64,000 nucleotides of DNA. Origin: Bacillota bacterium. Lineage in GTDB: Bacteria > Bacillota > Clostridia > Clostridiales > Clostridiaceae. The notes beneath the pieces are model-generated. The model saw nothing but the letters and a program-made list of their open reading frames with translations, was not told where the DNA came from and did no database searches. The DNA lies in NCBI GenBank assembly GCA_023424785.1, contig JAFADP010000031.1:10411-74410 (forward strand). Reading direction: 5' to 3'. The translations under genes and the position numbers were made by a program. This document shows, piece by piece, positions 54,547 through 62,058 of the stretch; positions within the stretch are counted from its first letter, which is position 1, and every line of letters starts with the position of its first letter.

Positions 54547-56097
54547 ATGGCAATAATAGTAGGAATAGATTTAGGAACTACAAATTCAGTAATGTCATAT
54601 GTGAAGAGAGGAAATATTCAGATTATACCTATAGATGGTAAGAATACTTTTCCTTCAGTAGTAGCAGTCAGAAATGGACAAGTTTTAGTTGGTCAAGAAG
54701 CTAAATCAAGATTATTAATAGATCCAGCTAATGCAGTTGCATCAAGTAAGAGAGAAATAGGAAGTGAAGTAGAGTATAACTTAAGTGGAAACATTTTCAC
54801 TCCGGAAGATATAGCATTTAATATTTTATCTACTATGAAAAAAAGAGCAAGTGAATCTTTAGATGAAGAAATCAATGAAGCTGTAATAACAGTACCGGCA
54901 TATTTTACATCAGAACAAAGACAAGCTACCTTAAATGCAGCAGAAAAAGCAGGACTTAAGGTATTAAGATTAATGCCTGAACCAACAGCAGCAGCTTTAG
55001 ATTATGGGATAGATCAAAATAAAAATCAAACTATTATGGTATATGATTTAGGCGGGGGAACTTTTGACATATCTATAATGGAAGTTAAGGGAAATAATTT
55101 TGAGATTTTATCTGTAGATGGAGACTCTAAACTTGGTGGAGATGACTTTGATGAAATAATATCTAACATATTATTTAAAAAAGTTAATAGAGATTTGGAT
55201 ATGGTTATAGCTCTTCAAAAGGAAAGAAAGTATTTATCTGCAATAACAAAAATAAAAGAAGCTGCAGAAAGAGCTAAAATGGATTTAAGTGAATTAAGCG
55301 AAGTTGAAATTATTATTCCTAACCTAGTAGATGATTATTGTTTAGATAAGATAATAACAAGAGAGGAATTTAATGTAGCTGCAAAACCTCTTATAGATAG
55401 AACCTTAGAAAAGGTTGATAATGCGTTAAAAAGCATAAATTTCACTTCAGATGATATTGATAGAGTGTTACTTGTTGGTGGTTCTACTAAAATGCCTATG
55501 GTAAGAGAAGCAGTTAAAAATAAAATTAAGGAGCCATATATGGCATCAAATGTAGATGAAGTAGTAGCAAGAGGTGCTGCACTTATGGCAGTTTCTTTAT
55601 CTGCACCAGAATATCAACAAAGAAGTGGTGTTGATTTATCTAAAAAAATAGCAATTAAAGAAAAGACAGTATTTACTTATGGAGTAGATATGTTAAACAG
55701 CCAAGGAGAATTAAGATTTAATCCAATTATAAGTAAAGGAACAGTACTTCCAGCAGTTAATGGAATTATAGGTTCTACTTCTAGAGAGTATCAAAAGGGA
55801 GTTATATTAAACGTTTATAGAGGAGATAGTGCTATTCCAAATGAAAATGAATATTTAGGAGAATTAAGTTTTGATTTAATGAATCCAGTAAGAGAATTAG
55901 TACCAATTCTTGCATTGTTTGAAATTGATAATAATATGATTATAAGATTTAGAAGTGTTGAAATTCCTTTAACTAGAGAGTATATAAATCTTATTCAACA
56001 AGATGATATAGATGGATTAAAATATTATTTAGATAATGGAAAACTTAAAGCAACAGAAGTAATTATAGATGGAAAAAATAGTAGAGGAGTGTTGTAG
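54547..56097 (+). CDS. Hsp70 (DnaK-like) protein 1, lidless
   Basis: A 516-residue Hsp70. The nucleotide-binding domain (1 to about 365) has GIDLGTTNSVMSY, KREIG, AVITVPAYFTSEQRQAT, EPTAAALDYG, VYDLGGGTFDISIMEV and VLLVGGSTKMPMVREA. A diverged beta substrate-binding-like region follows (about 375-510), then the protein ends: the ~100-residue helical lid of the ~610-residue housekeeping DnaK and the DVLLLDV linker are absent. Ribosome site GGGGGGAGAG precedes ATG 54547. It is the first of three Hsp70 genes in a row with a GrpE-like gene. It is not the housekeeping dnaK, which normally lies with hrcA-grpE-dnaJ. Confidence 0.92.
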   Translation: MAIIVGIDLGTTNSVMSYVKRGNIQIIPIDGKNTFPSVVAVRNGQVLVGQEAKSRLLIDPANAVASSKREIGSEVEYNLSGNIFTPEDIAFNILSTMKKRASESLDEEINEAVITVPAYFTSEQRQATLNAAEKAGLKVLRLMPEPTAAALDYGIDQNKNQTIMVYDLGGGTFDISIMEVKGNNFEILSVDGDSKLGGDDFDEIISNILFKKVNRDLDMVIALQKERKYLSAITKIKEAAERAKMDLSELSEVEIIIPNLVDDYCLDKIITREEFNVAAKPLIDRTLEKVDNALKSINFTSDDIDRVLLVGGSTKMPMVREAVKNKIKEPYMASNVDEVVARGAALMAVSLSAPEYQQRSGVDLSKKIAIKEKTVFTYGVDMLNSQGELRFNPIISKGTVLPAVNGIIGSTSREYQKGVILNVYRGDSAIPNENEYLGELSFDLMNPVRELVPILALFEIDNNMIIRFRSVEIPLTREYINLIQQDDIDGLKYYLDNGKLKATEVIIDGKNSRGVL

Positions 56098-56100
56098 AAT

Positions 56101-57693
56101 ATGGCAGTATCTTTAAAGAAAAGTTCATATGTTTTAGGAATAGATTTAGGAACTTCAACTACTATAGCATCAGTATTTACAAAGGGAAGATCAAAAATAA
56201 TAAAGGTAGAAGGAAAAGAGTATTTACCTTCAGTAGTATCTTTTTTAGATAATGATACTAAGCTTGTAGGAATGCAAGCTAAAGGAAGAATGATGATAGA
56301 CCCTAAAAATACTGTTGCATCTATAAAAAGACATATGGGTGAAGATTCATATAAAGTAGATATAAATGGAAAAGAATATACTCCAGAAGAAATTTCAGCA
56401 GAAATATTAAAAAAAGTAGTAGAAGCTACAAGGGAGCAAGATTCATTTGATCCATTAGGAAATATAACAAATGCAGTAATATGTATACCAGCTAATTTTA
56501 CTGATAATGCAAAACAAGCAACTTTAAATGCAGCAAAAATGGCAAATTTAAATGTACTTTATCTTTTAGAGGAGCCTGTTGCAGCAGCTATAATGTATGG
56601 TTTTAATTCTAATAAAAGTCAGAACATTTTAGTATATGATTTAGGTGGAGGTACTTTTGATGTATGTATACTAGAAGCTAATACAAATGCTTCTGGAAAT
56701 GCTAATTATGATATTTTAGCAAAAGAAGGTATATCTCAACTTGGTGGAGATGACTTTGATGAAAGAATAATGAAGATAATAAATACAAGATTTAGAGAAG
56801 AAAATAATATTGATTTATTAGATACTACAAAAGATCAAGGTATTAGCAAAAAGAAAATGAAACAAGCTCTTCAAAAGTTAAAGGAAGCAGCAGAAAAAGC
56901 TAAACTTGAATTAAGTGAAAATGACTCTACAGAAGTTCTTATACCTAATATAATTCAAAATGAAGAGGGAGAGTTATTAAGTATAGATGTAGAAATAACT
57001 AAGGAAGAATTTAATAATGCAATAGATTCTTTAATAGATAAAACAAGAGAAACAGTAGACAAAGCATTACAAAGTGCAAAATTAACTGTAGAGGATATTG
57101 ATAAAATTATTTTAGTAGGAGGATCTACTTTAGTTCCAAGAATAAAAGAAAAGGTTAAGGACATATTTGGTATAGAACCTTATAGTAATTTTAATCCTAC
57201 AACAATTGTATCAGAAGGAGCAGCTATATTTGGAGCAACTCTTCAAGTACCATCTGATTGTGTTGAAAATAATGAAGAAAAGCCAGAAGGAGATATTAAT
57301 ATAAAGCAAATTGTCACTCATAACTTAGGTATTATGGTTTCAGGTATGAGATTTTCAAAACTTATAAATAAGGGTCAAGAAATACCAAAAGGAGATAAAA
57401 TTATAGCTGAAAAAGAATATTATACTCAAATGGATAATCAAACAGAAATTAATATGCTTATTTATCAATGTGATGAAGAAATTGAATATATAAATGAGAA
57501 AAATGAAGAAAGCAAAGAAAAGGCTATATGCATAGGAGAATTTAAGCTTACTAATATTCCACCAAGAGCAGCTGGAGAAGAAAAAATTACAGTAAAGTTT
57601 GAAATAAATGAAGAAAATATAATAAATGTAGCTGCAACATGTTTAAGTAATGGAAGTGAAAATGAAGTTACATTAGAAGTAAAAAGAGATTAA
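56101..57693 (+). CDS. Hsp70 (DnaK-like) protein 2, lidless
   Basis: A 530-residue Hsp70 starting 3 nt after protein 1. Nucleotide-binding motifs are GIDLGTSTTIASV, SIKRHMGEDS, AVICIPANFTDNAKQAT, EEPVAAAIMYG, VYDLGGGTFDVCILEA, LGGDDFDERI and ILVGGSTLVPRIKEK. The beta substrate-binding domain is better preserved than in protein 1 (THNLGIMVSG; FKLTNIPPRAAGEEKITVKF; NEENIINVAATCLSNG) and resembles DnaK's, but the chain stops there with no helical lid. The linker hydrophobic motif is weak. It probably binds client proteins in a short-lived or unregulated way compared with DnaK (inference). Confidence 0.93.
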   Translation: MAVSLKKSSYVLGIDLGTSTTIASVFTKGRSKIIKVEGKEYLPSVVSFLDNDTKLVGMQAKGRMMIDPKNTVASIKRHMGEDSYKVDINGKEYTPEEISAEILKKVVEATREQDSFDPLGNITNAVICIPANFTDNAKQATLNAAKMANLNVLYLLEEPVAAAIMYGFNSNKSQNILVYDLGGGTFDVCILEANTNASGNANYDILAKEGISQLGGDDFDERIMKIINTRFREENNIDLLDTTKDQGISKKKMKQALQKLKEAAEKAKLELSENDSTEVLIPNIIQNEEGELLSIDVEITKEEFNNAIDSLIDKTRETVDKALQSAKLTVEDIDKIILVGGSTLVPRIKEKVKDIFGIEPYSNFNPTTIVSEGAAIFGATLQVPSDCVENNEEKPEGDINIKQIVTHNLGIMVSGMRFSKLINKGQEIPKGDKIIAEKEYYTQMDNQTEINMLIYQCDEEIEYINEKNEESKEKAICIGEFKLTNIPPRAAGEEKITVKFEINEENIINVAATCLSNGSENEVTLEVKRD

Positions 57694-57706
57694 GGAGGTG
57701 ACCTAC

Positions 57707-58795
57707 TTGGATTATTTTAATGAGGATGAGTTATTAAACAATAATGAACATGAAGAACCTATAATAGAAGAAAAAGAGGAATCTAGCGAAAGTAAAGAGA
57801 TTGAAATAGAGAGTAACTCACAAGAAATAGTAGAAGATGTTGTGTCAAATATCTCCAATGGGGATGAATTTAATTTAGAAGAAAATAAGGAAGAAAAAGA
57901 AACTGCACTAGAAGAACAAATAATTAATGAAGAAAATATAGAAGATAAAGAAGTAAATAATGAAGATGATTTACATGAACAGATAATAGAGGAAACAGTA
58001 GAAAAAAATTATATAGATGAAATTAAAAATGATAAGTTAGCATATGCAGATGGAAAGTCAAATTATAGAAAGTGGCTAGTAAGGTCATTTTCTTTAAAAG
58101 ACAAATCATCTTTAGCATTTAATGAAGTAAATAATATAGTAACTAGCTTTTTAGAAAAAATTAAAGATATAGTAGAAAACTTAGAAGAGAAAGATAAAAA
58201 ACTTATTGAAAATAGAGTTAAAGGAATAAACATGATTAATAAAATGAGTCAAAATGCAGTAAAGAATGGACTTAATAAAATTATTACGGAAGAAGTTTAT
58301 ATTGAGCATATAGATACTTCTTTTGAAAATAAAAGTGAAGAAGAAATTAAAAATATGTTTAATGAAAATTTCTCTATTATAAACAAAATACAAAATGAAA
58401 AATCTAATGTAATCAAGAACTTTTTTGAATTTATACAAAATAGTTTATTACCTATAATAGATGGAATAAATTCAGGAATAAGTTTTGTAGAAAATTCAAA
58501 AAATGAAGTTATATCAAAAGAAATACTTCCTGTATATAAAGATCTTAATGATATTTTCGATGATTTACTTAGTATGGTTAATGTAAAAGAGATAGTAAAT
58601 GAACAAGGGACAACGATAGATTTTACAAAAAATGAAGTTTTAGATATTGAATATACAGAGGATGAGGCTTTAGATGAAACAATAGAAAGTGTAATAAGAA
58701 GTGGCTATGAGTATTTAGAAGATGTATATAATACTGGGGAAAAGTATATTATACGTCAAGCTCAAGTTATAGCTTATAAGCGTAAGGTGGGATAG
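57707..58795 (+). CDS. Long GrpE-like putative nucleotide exchange factor
   Basis: A 362-residue protein between two Hsp70 genes. Residues 1-110 are very acidic and disordered; about 110-300 is helical/coiled coil (VTSFLEKIKDIVENLEEKDKKLI). Residues 301-362 resemble the GrpE C-terminal beta domain: an EVLDIEYTEDE stretch, VIRSGYEYLED, then YIIRQAQVIAYKR, comparable to GrpE's QKGYxL...RVLRPAMVKV with a ~5-residue insert. Typical GrpE is ~190 residues. The start is TTG 57707, 5 nt after a perfect AAGGAGGTGA; a GTG at 57698 lies inside that site. The GrpE assignment is my reading and needs a profile check; no J-domain HPD motif is present. Confidence 0.65.
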   Translation: MDYFNEDELLNNNEHEEPIIEEKEESSESKEIEIESNSQEIVEDVVSNISNGDEFNLEENKEEKETALEEQIINEENIEDKEVNNEDDLHEQIIEETVEKNYIDEIKNDKLAYADGKSNYRKWLVRSFSLKDKSSLAFNEVNNIVTSFLEKIKDIVENLEEKDKKLIENRVKGINMINKMSQNAVKNGLNKIITEEVYIEHIDTSFENKSEEEIKNMFNENFSIINKIQNEKSNVIKNFFEFIQNSLLPIIDGINSGISFVENSKNEVISKEILPVYKDLNDIFDDLLSMVNVKEIVNEQGTTIDFTKNEVLDIEYTEDEALDETIESVIRSGYEYLEDVYNTGEKYIIRQAQVIAYKRKVG

Positions 58796-58800
58796 TTAAG

Positions 58801-60291
58801 ATGAGTTATGATGCACAAAATTCACCAGTAATAGGTATTGATTTAGGGACAACCTATAGTTCTGTAGCTCGATGGACAGGAAAAGATGCAGATGTATATA
58901 GTCCAAGAGGGGAAAGGTGTTTAAGATCAGTAGTTTATTATGATGAGAAAAATGATAGATATATATATGGAAATGCTGCATTTATGAGTGGAGTATTAAA
59001 TCCTGATAATGTTATTGTTGGTGTTAAAAGATTAATGGATGATAATAGTATAAAAATAAAGCTTGGTTCAAAGGTTCATTCACCAGTAGAAATATCATCA
59101 ATGATACTTAGAAATATTTATGAAAGTATACAAGCTATGTTTCCAACTGGTGTATATAATTCTTCAGGGGTAGTAGTAACAGTACCTTATTATTTTAAGG
59201 CGCATCAATTTCAAAATACTTCAGAATCAGCAAAAATGGCAGGATTAAATTTACTAGGAATAATACAAGAGCCAATAGCAGCTGCCTTTGCATATGGACT
59301 TCACCAATCACAAGATAATAAGGTTAGAGATGAAAATATATTAGTATTTGATTTAGGTGGAGGAACTTTTGATTTAACAATTATAAATATTAAAGAAAAT
59401 CAAACTAATTTATTATTTAATGTTATTGGTATAGGTGGAGATGATAGATTAGGTGGATTAGATTTTGATAAAGCATTTATGAACTATATTGTAGAAAAAG
59501 AAAGATTAGATTTTGAAAGTGTAAAGTTAGAAAAGCTTAAAAAAATAGGAAAACAAAAATTATTAGATGCAGTTATAAAAGCAAAAGAAATTTTAAGTGC
59601 AACAGATAGTACTTATATAGCTGTACCAGATGTTATTCCAGGAGTTCATATTGATGAAGAATATACTAGAGCAGATTTTGAAGAGTCTATAAAAGATTAT
59701 ATTGTAAAAATAAGAAAAATAATTAGAGAAACTATGAAAAATGCTGGAGTAACAGCTAAGGATATAAATAAGGTTATTAAAGTTGGCGGTTCAAGTAAAA
59801 TATCTATAATGGATGATATTATAAGAGAAGAATGTGGTGATGCTAAAACATATTCTGATATAGATCCAAGTCTTTGTGTAGCACAAGGTGCAGCAATATA
59901 TGCAGCATATTTATCAAATAACTTAGAATTTAATAAGAGTATAAAAATAGAAACTGCTGTAGCACATTCTCTTGGAGTTGAAGATGGAGAAGGAAACTTT
60001 ATAGTCTTAATAGACCAAAATCAAAAAACTCCAGCAAAAGAAACACTAATATTTACAACAGATATGGATAATCAAACTGATGTAGATGTAGAAGTATATC
60101 AAGGAACAAATCCTATAGCAAAGAAAAACTCTCATGTAGGTACAGTAAGAGTTAAGGGGTTAAGACCAGCACGTCAAGGTGAATTAGATATAAAAATAAC
60201 ATTTGAAATAGGATCTTCCCAAGAAGTAAAAGTAACAATTTGTGAAGAACTTAGTGGAATAAATAAAACAGAGATATTAAAATTAATTTAA
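58801..60291 (+). CDS. Hsp70 (DnaK-like) protein 3, lidless
   Basis: A 496-residue Hsp70 starting 5 nt after the GrpE-like gene. Motifs are GIDLGTTYSSVARW, VGVKRLMDDN, VVVTVPYYFKAHQFQNT, EPIAAAFAYG, VFDLGGGTFDLTII, LGGLDFDKAF and VIKVGGSSKISIMDD. The beta substrate-binding domain (AHSLGVEDGEG; VRVKGLRPARQGELDIKITF) is present and the chain then ends, with no helical lid or linker DVLLLDV. It is clearly diverged from proteins 1 and 2, so the three are old paralogues or separate acquisitions rather than a recent triplication. It is the last gene of the chaperone block. Confidence 0.93.
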   Translation: MSYDAQNSPVIGIDLGTTYSSVARWTGKDADVYSPRGERCLRSVVYYDEKNDRYIYGNAAFMSGVLNPDNVIVGVKRLMDDNSIKIKLGSKVHSPVEISSMILRNIYESIQAMFPTGVYNSSGVVVTVPYYFKAHQFQNTSESAKMAGLNLLGIIQEPIAAAFAYGLHQSQDNKVRDENILVFDLGGGTFDLTIINIKENQTNLLFNVIGIGGDDRLGGLDFDKAFMNYIVEKERLDFESVKLEKLKKIGKQKLLDAVIKAKEILSATDSTYIAVPDVIPGVHIDEEYTRADFEESIKDYIVKIRKIIRETMKNAGVTAKDINKVIKVGGSSKISIMDDIIREECGDAKTYSDIDPSLCVAQGAAIYAAYLSNNLEFNKSIKIETAVAHSLGVEDGEGNFIVLIDQNQKTPAKETLIFTTDMDNQTDVDVEVYQGTNPIAKKNSHVGTVRVKGLRPARQGELDIKITFEIGSSQEVKVTICEELSGINKTEILKLI

Positions 60292-60336
60292 TAAATATAG
60301 TATAATATTAAGTATTATAAAGAAGGGAGTGATTAT

Positions 60337-60882
60337 TTGATAGAATTTATTACTAGTATTGATAAAAGTATTTTATTATTTATTCAAGAATTTATAAGAT
60401 GTAATTTTTTAAATAAAATAATGACTTTTATAACTACACTAGGTAATGGTGGTTTTATATGGATTGCATTAGGTGTTATTTTAATATCCTTTAAAAAGAG
60501 TAGAAAAATAGGAATATTAGTACTTTGTGCATTAATATTAGAATTTACAGTAAATGATTTAATATTAAAAAACTTAGTTGAAAGAGTAAGACCTTTTAAT
60601 CAGTTTTCTGACATAATTCCGCTAGTAAAAAAGCCAATTAGCTTTTCATTCCCATCAGGTCACACTGCAAGTTCTTTTGCAGCAGCAGGGATAATATTCT
60701 TATATACTAAGAAGAAATATGGGATACCAGCATTAATACTTGCAACACTTATAGGGTTCTCAAGAGTATATTTAGGAGTTCATTTCCCAAGTGATGTAAT
60801 TATAGGATGTTTAGTTGGAATTATAAGTAGTTATGTAGTTTACAAAGTAGATAAAAAGTGTGAAATTAATAGAAAAGCTTAA
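60337..60882 (+). CDS. PAP2-family membrane phosphatase
   Basis: A 181-residue membrane protein with about five helices and the three PAP2 motifs: KNLVERVRP (KxxxxxxRP), FPSGHTASS (PSGH) and SRVYLGVHFPSD (SRxxxxxHxxxD). It dephosphorylates lipid phosphates such as undecaprenyl pyrophosphate or phosphatidate at the outer membrane face. TTG 60337 follows AAGGGAGTG. A weak promoter (TTAAAA, 18 bp, TATAAT at 60301-60306) may serve it apart from the Hsp70 block; there is no terminator between them. Confidence 0.9.
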   Translation: MIEFITSIDKSILLFIQEFIRCNFLNKIMTFITTLGNGGFIWIALGVILISFKKSRKIGILVLCALILEFTVNDLILKNLVERVRPFNQFSDIIPLVKKPISFSFPSGHTASSFAAAGIIFLYTKKKYGIPALILATLIGFSRVYLGVHFPSDVIIGCLVGIISSYVVYKVDKKCEINRKA

Positions 60883-60899
60883 AAATAGGTAAAAGAGAG

Positions 60900-60940
60900 G
60901 GTGTTAGAAAAGTCATGCCACTTTTCTAACACCTTTTTTA
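60900..60940. terminator. Terminator after the PAP2 gene
   Basis: A perfect 14-bp stem GGTGTTAGAAAAGT / ACTTTTCTAACACC (60900-60913, 60920-60933) with a 6-nt loop, followed by T6. The minus-strand side has a looser T-rich tract and may also stop the cysteine-rich gene's transcript. Confidence 0.88.
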
Positions 60941-61014
60941 GTTAGGGGTGAAACATTAATAATCATACATATGGGAGGCTTAAGTACCAATTTAGTAAGT
61001 TATTAATATTAAGG

Positions 61015-61170
61015 TTATGCCCATTGGTTATTAGTTGCAGATTTTTTATTTTTTTTATGATCCTTGCTAGGTTCGTCAGAGTTACAACCACAGTCATTAC
61101 AACTACTTGACTTTCCACCGCAAGACTCTATTGATGATTGATTACATGATTGTAAATCTTCATTTTTCAT
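61015..61170 (-). CDS. Small cysteine-rich protein (51 residues)
   Basis: A 51-residue protein on the minus strand starting at ATG 61170, 7 nt after the strong ribosome site AGGAGGTG. It has five Cys: Cys9, Cys17 (SCGGKSSSC), Cys24, Cys27 and Cys29 (CNDCGC), then a Lys-rich tail ending NNQWA. The spacing suggests binding of a metal ion such as Zn, Cu or an iron-sulfur centre, or disulfides. There is no signal peptide or membrane segment. It lies alone between convergent/divergent genes. I recognise no family. The remainder of the 427-bp gap (60883-61309) holds the terminator and promoters only. Confidence 0.7.
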   Translation of the reverse strand: MKNEDLQSCNQSSIESCGGKSSSCNDCGCNSDEPSKDHKKNKKSATNNQWA

Positions 61171-61309
61171 ATATAAACACCTCCTAATAGAATTTACAAA
61201 TATAGTTTGTACTTTGTACTAAAAAAAATACTAAGTAAAAAATGTAAATAAATATGACAAGCTGATATAATTAAAGTAATAAGAATTAGTTACAAAGAGA
61301 GGAAGAAAC

Positions 61310-61867
61310 ATGAATGCAATTAATCATTTTAAAACAATAACTCATCACAAAATTTTAGTTATGAAATATTGTTTTAAGGTAGGTTTATATAAGCAAGGGT
61401 TATTACATGATTTATCTAAGTATTCTTGGATAGAATTTTCAGCCGGAATAAAATATTATAGAGGATATGTAAGTCCAAATGGTATTCAGAAAGAAATAGA
61501 AGGATGTTCACCAGCTTGGTTGCACCATAAAGGAAGAAATAAACATCACTTTGAATACTGGATAGATTACGGTGTAAAAGCAGAAGAAGGATTAAAAGGA
61601 ATGAGAATGCCTGTTAAATATGTACTTGAAATGTTTATAGATAGAATGTGTGCATCTATGAATTATCAAAAAGAGAAATATACAGATAAAAGTCCTTTAG
61701 AATATTACGAAGCAAGAAAACAGTATTATTTATTACATGATGAAACAAGAAGAGAACTTGAATTTTTACTTAATATGCTTGCAGAAGAAGGAGAAGAAAA
61801 AACTATTAAGTATATTAAGAATGAAATAGTTAGGAATGGATGTAATAAAATTTATACAAGAAATTAA
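61310..61867 (+). CDS. DUF5662 family protein
   Basis: A 185-residue soluble protein matching DUF5662: ITHHKILVMKYCFKVGLYKQG, LLHDLSKYSWIEF, YYRGYVSPNG, WLHHKGRNKHHFEYWIDYG and MFIDRMCASMNYQ. The HDLSKY and HHKGRNKHH motifs supply many His and Asp residues that look like an HD-type metal site, so a phosphohydrolase is possible, but no activity is known. Ribosome site AGAGAGGAAG precedes ATG 61310. It is not obviously linked to the downstream amt gene, which has its own promoter. Confidence 0.85.
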   Translation: MNAINHFKTITHHKILVMKYCFKVGLYKQGLLHDLSKYSWIEFSAGIKYYRGYVSPNGIQKEIEGCSPAWLHHKGRNKHHFEYWIDYGVKAEEGLKGMRMPVKYVLEMFIDRMCASMNYQKEKYTDKSPLEYYEARKQYYLLHDETRRELEFLLNMLAEEGEEKTIKYIKNEIVRNGCNKIYTRN

Positions 61868-61936
61868 TGTATATAAACTACATGTTAATAATTTAAACAA
61901 AATGGGATTTTTAATTAATTTTATTAAAAAAAGGTA

Positions 61937-61965
61937 TTGATTTATATTATTTTTAGAGGTATTAT
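61937..61965 (+). promoter_or_regulatory. Promoter of amt-glnK, upstream of a leader terminator
   Basis: TTGATT (61937-61942), a 17-bp spacer and TATTAT (61960-61965) give a start near 61972. The only promoter-like sequence before amt lies upstream of the terminator hairpin at 61990, which would place that hairpin in the leader. Confidence 0.6.
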
Positions 61966-61989
61966 ATTTTTGATAAAAGAAATCTATCA

Positions 61990-62038
61990 AAGAAGATAGT
62001 ATAAGTGCGAAAAAGCACTAATACTATCTTCTTTTTTT
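61990..62038 (+). terminator. Leader terminator/attenuator before amt
   Basis: A 19-bp stem with one mismatch (61990-62008 with 62015-62033, core AGAAGATAGTAT / ATACTATCTTCT), loop GAAAAA, then T7. It ends only about 20 nt before the amt start, so amt needs read-through or antitermination if driven from 61937-61965. A short preceding hairpin TTGATA/TATCAA (61970-61990) could be an alternative structure. Confidence 0.85.
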
Positions 62039-62058
62039 ATTTTTAAGGAGGATATAAT

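Noticed and set aside
57707..58795. J-domain protein to complete the Hsp70 set
   Set aside because: No HPD motif or J-domain helix pattern; the C-terminus fits GrpE better.
54547..60291. Recent tandem triplication of one Hsp70 gene
   Set aside because: The three proteins differ widely in motifs and in their C-terminal domains, so recent duplication is not supported.
41317..60940. Phage or integrative element carrying the Ter locus
   Set aside because: No integrase, transposase, tRNA gene, terminal repeats or attachment-like repeats were seen around it.
61970..62033. ANTAR-type antitermination target in the amt leader
   Set aside because: The loops (about 9 nt, and GAAAAA) do not show the conserved A1/G4 hexaloops, so I do not claim ANTAR control.
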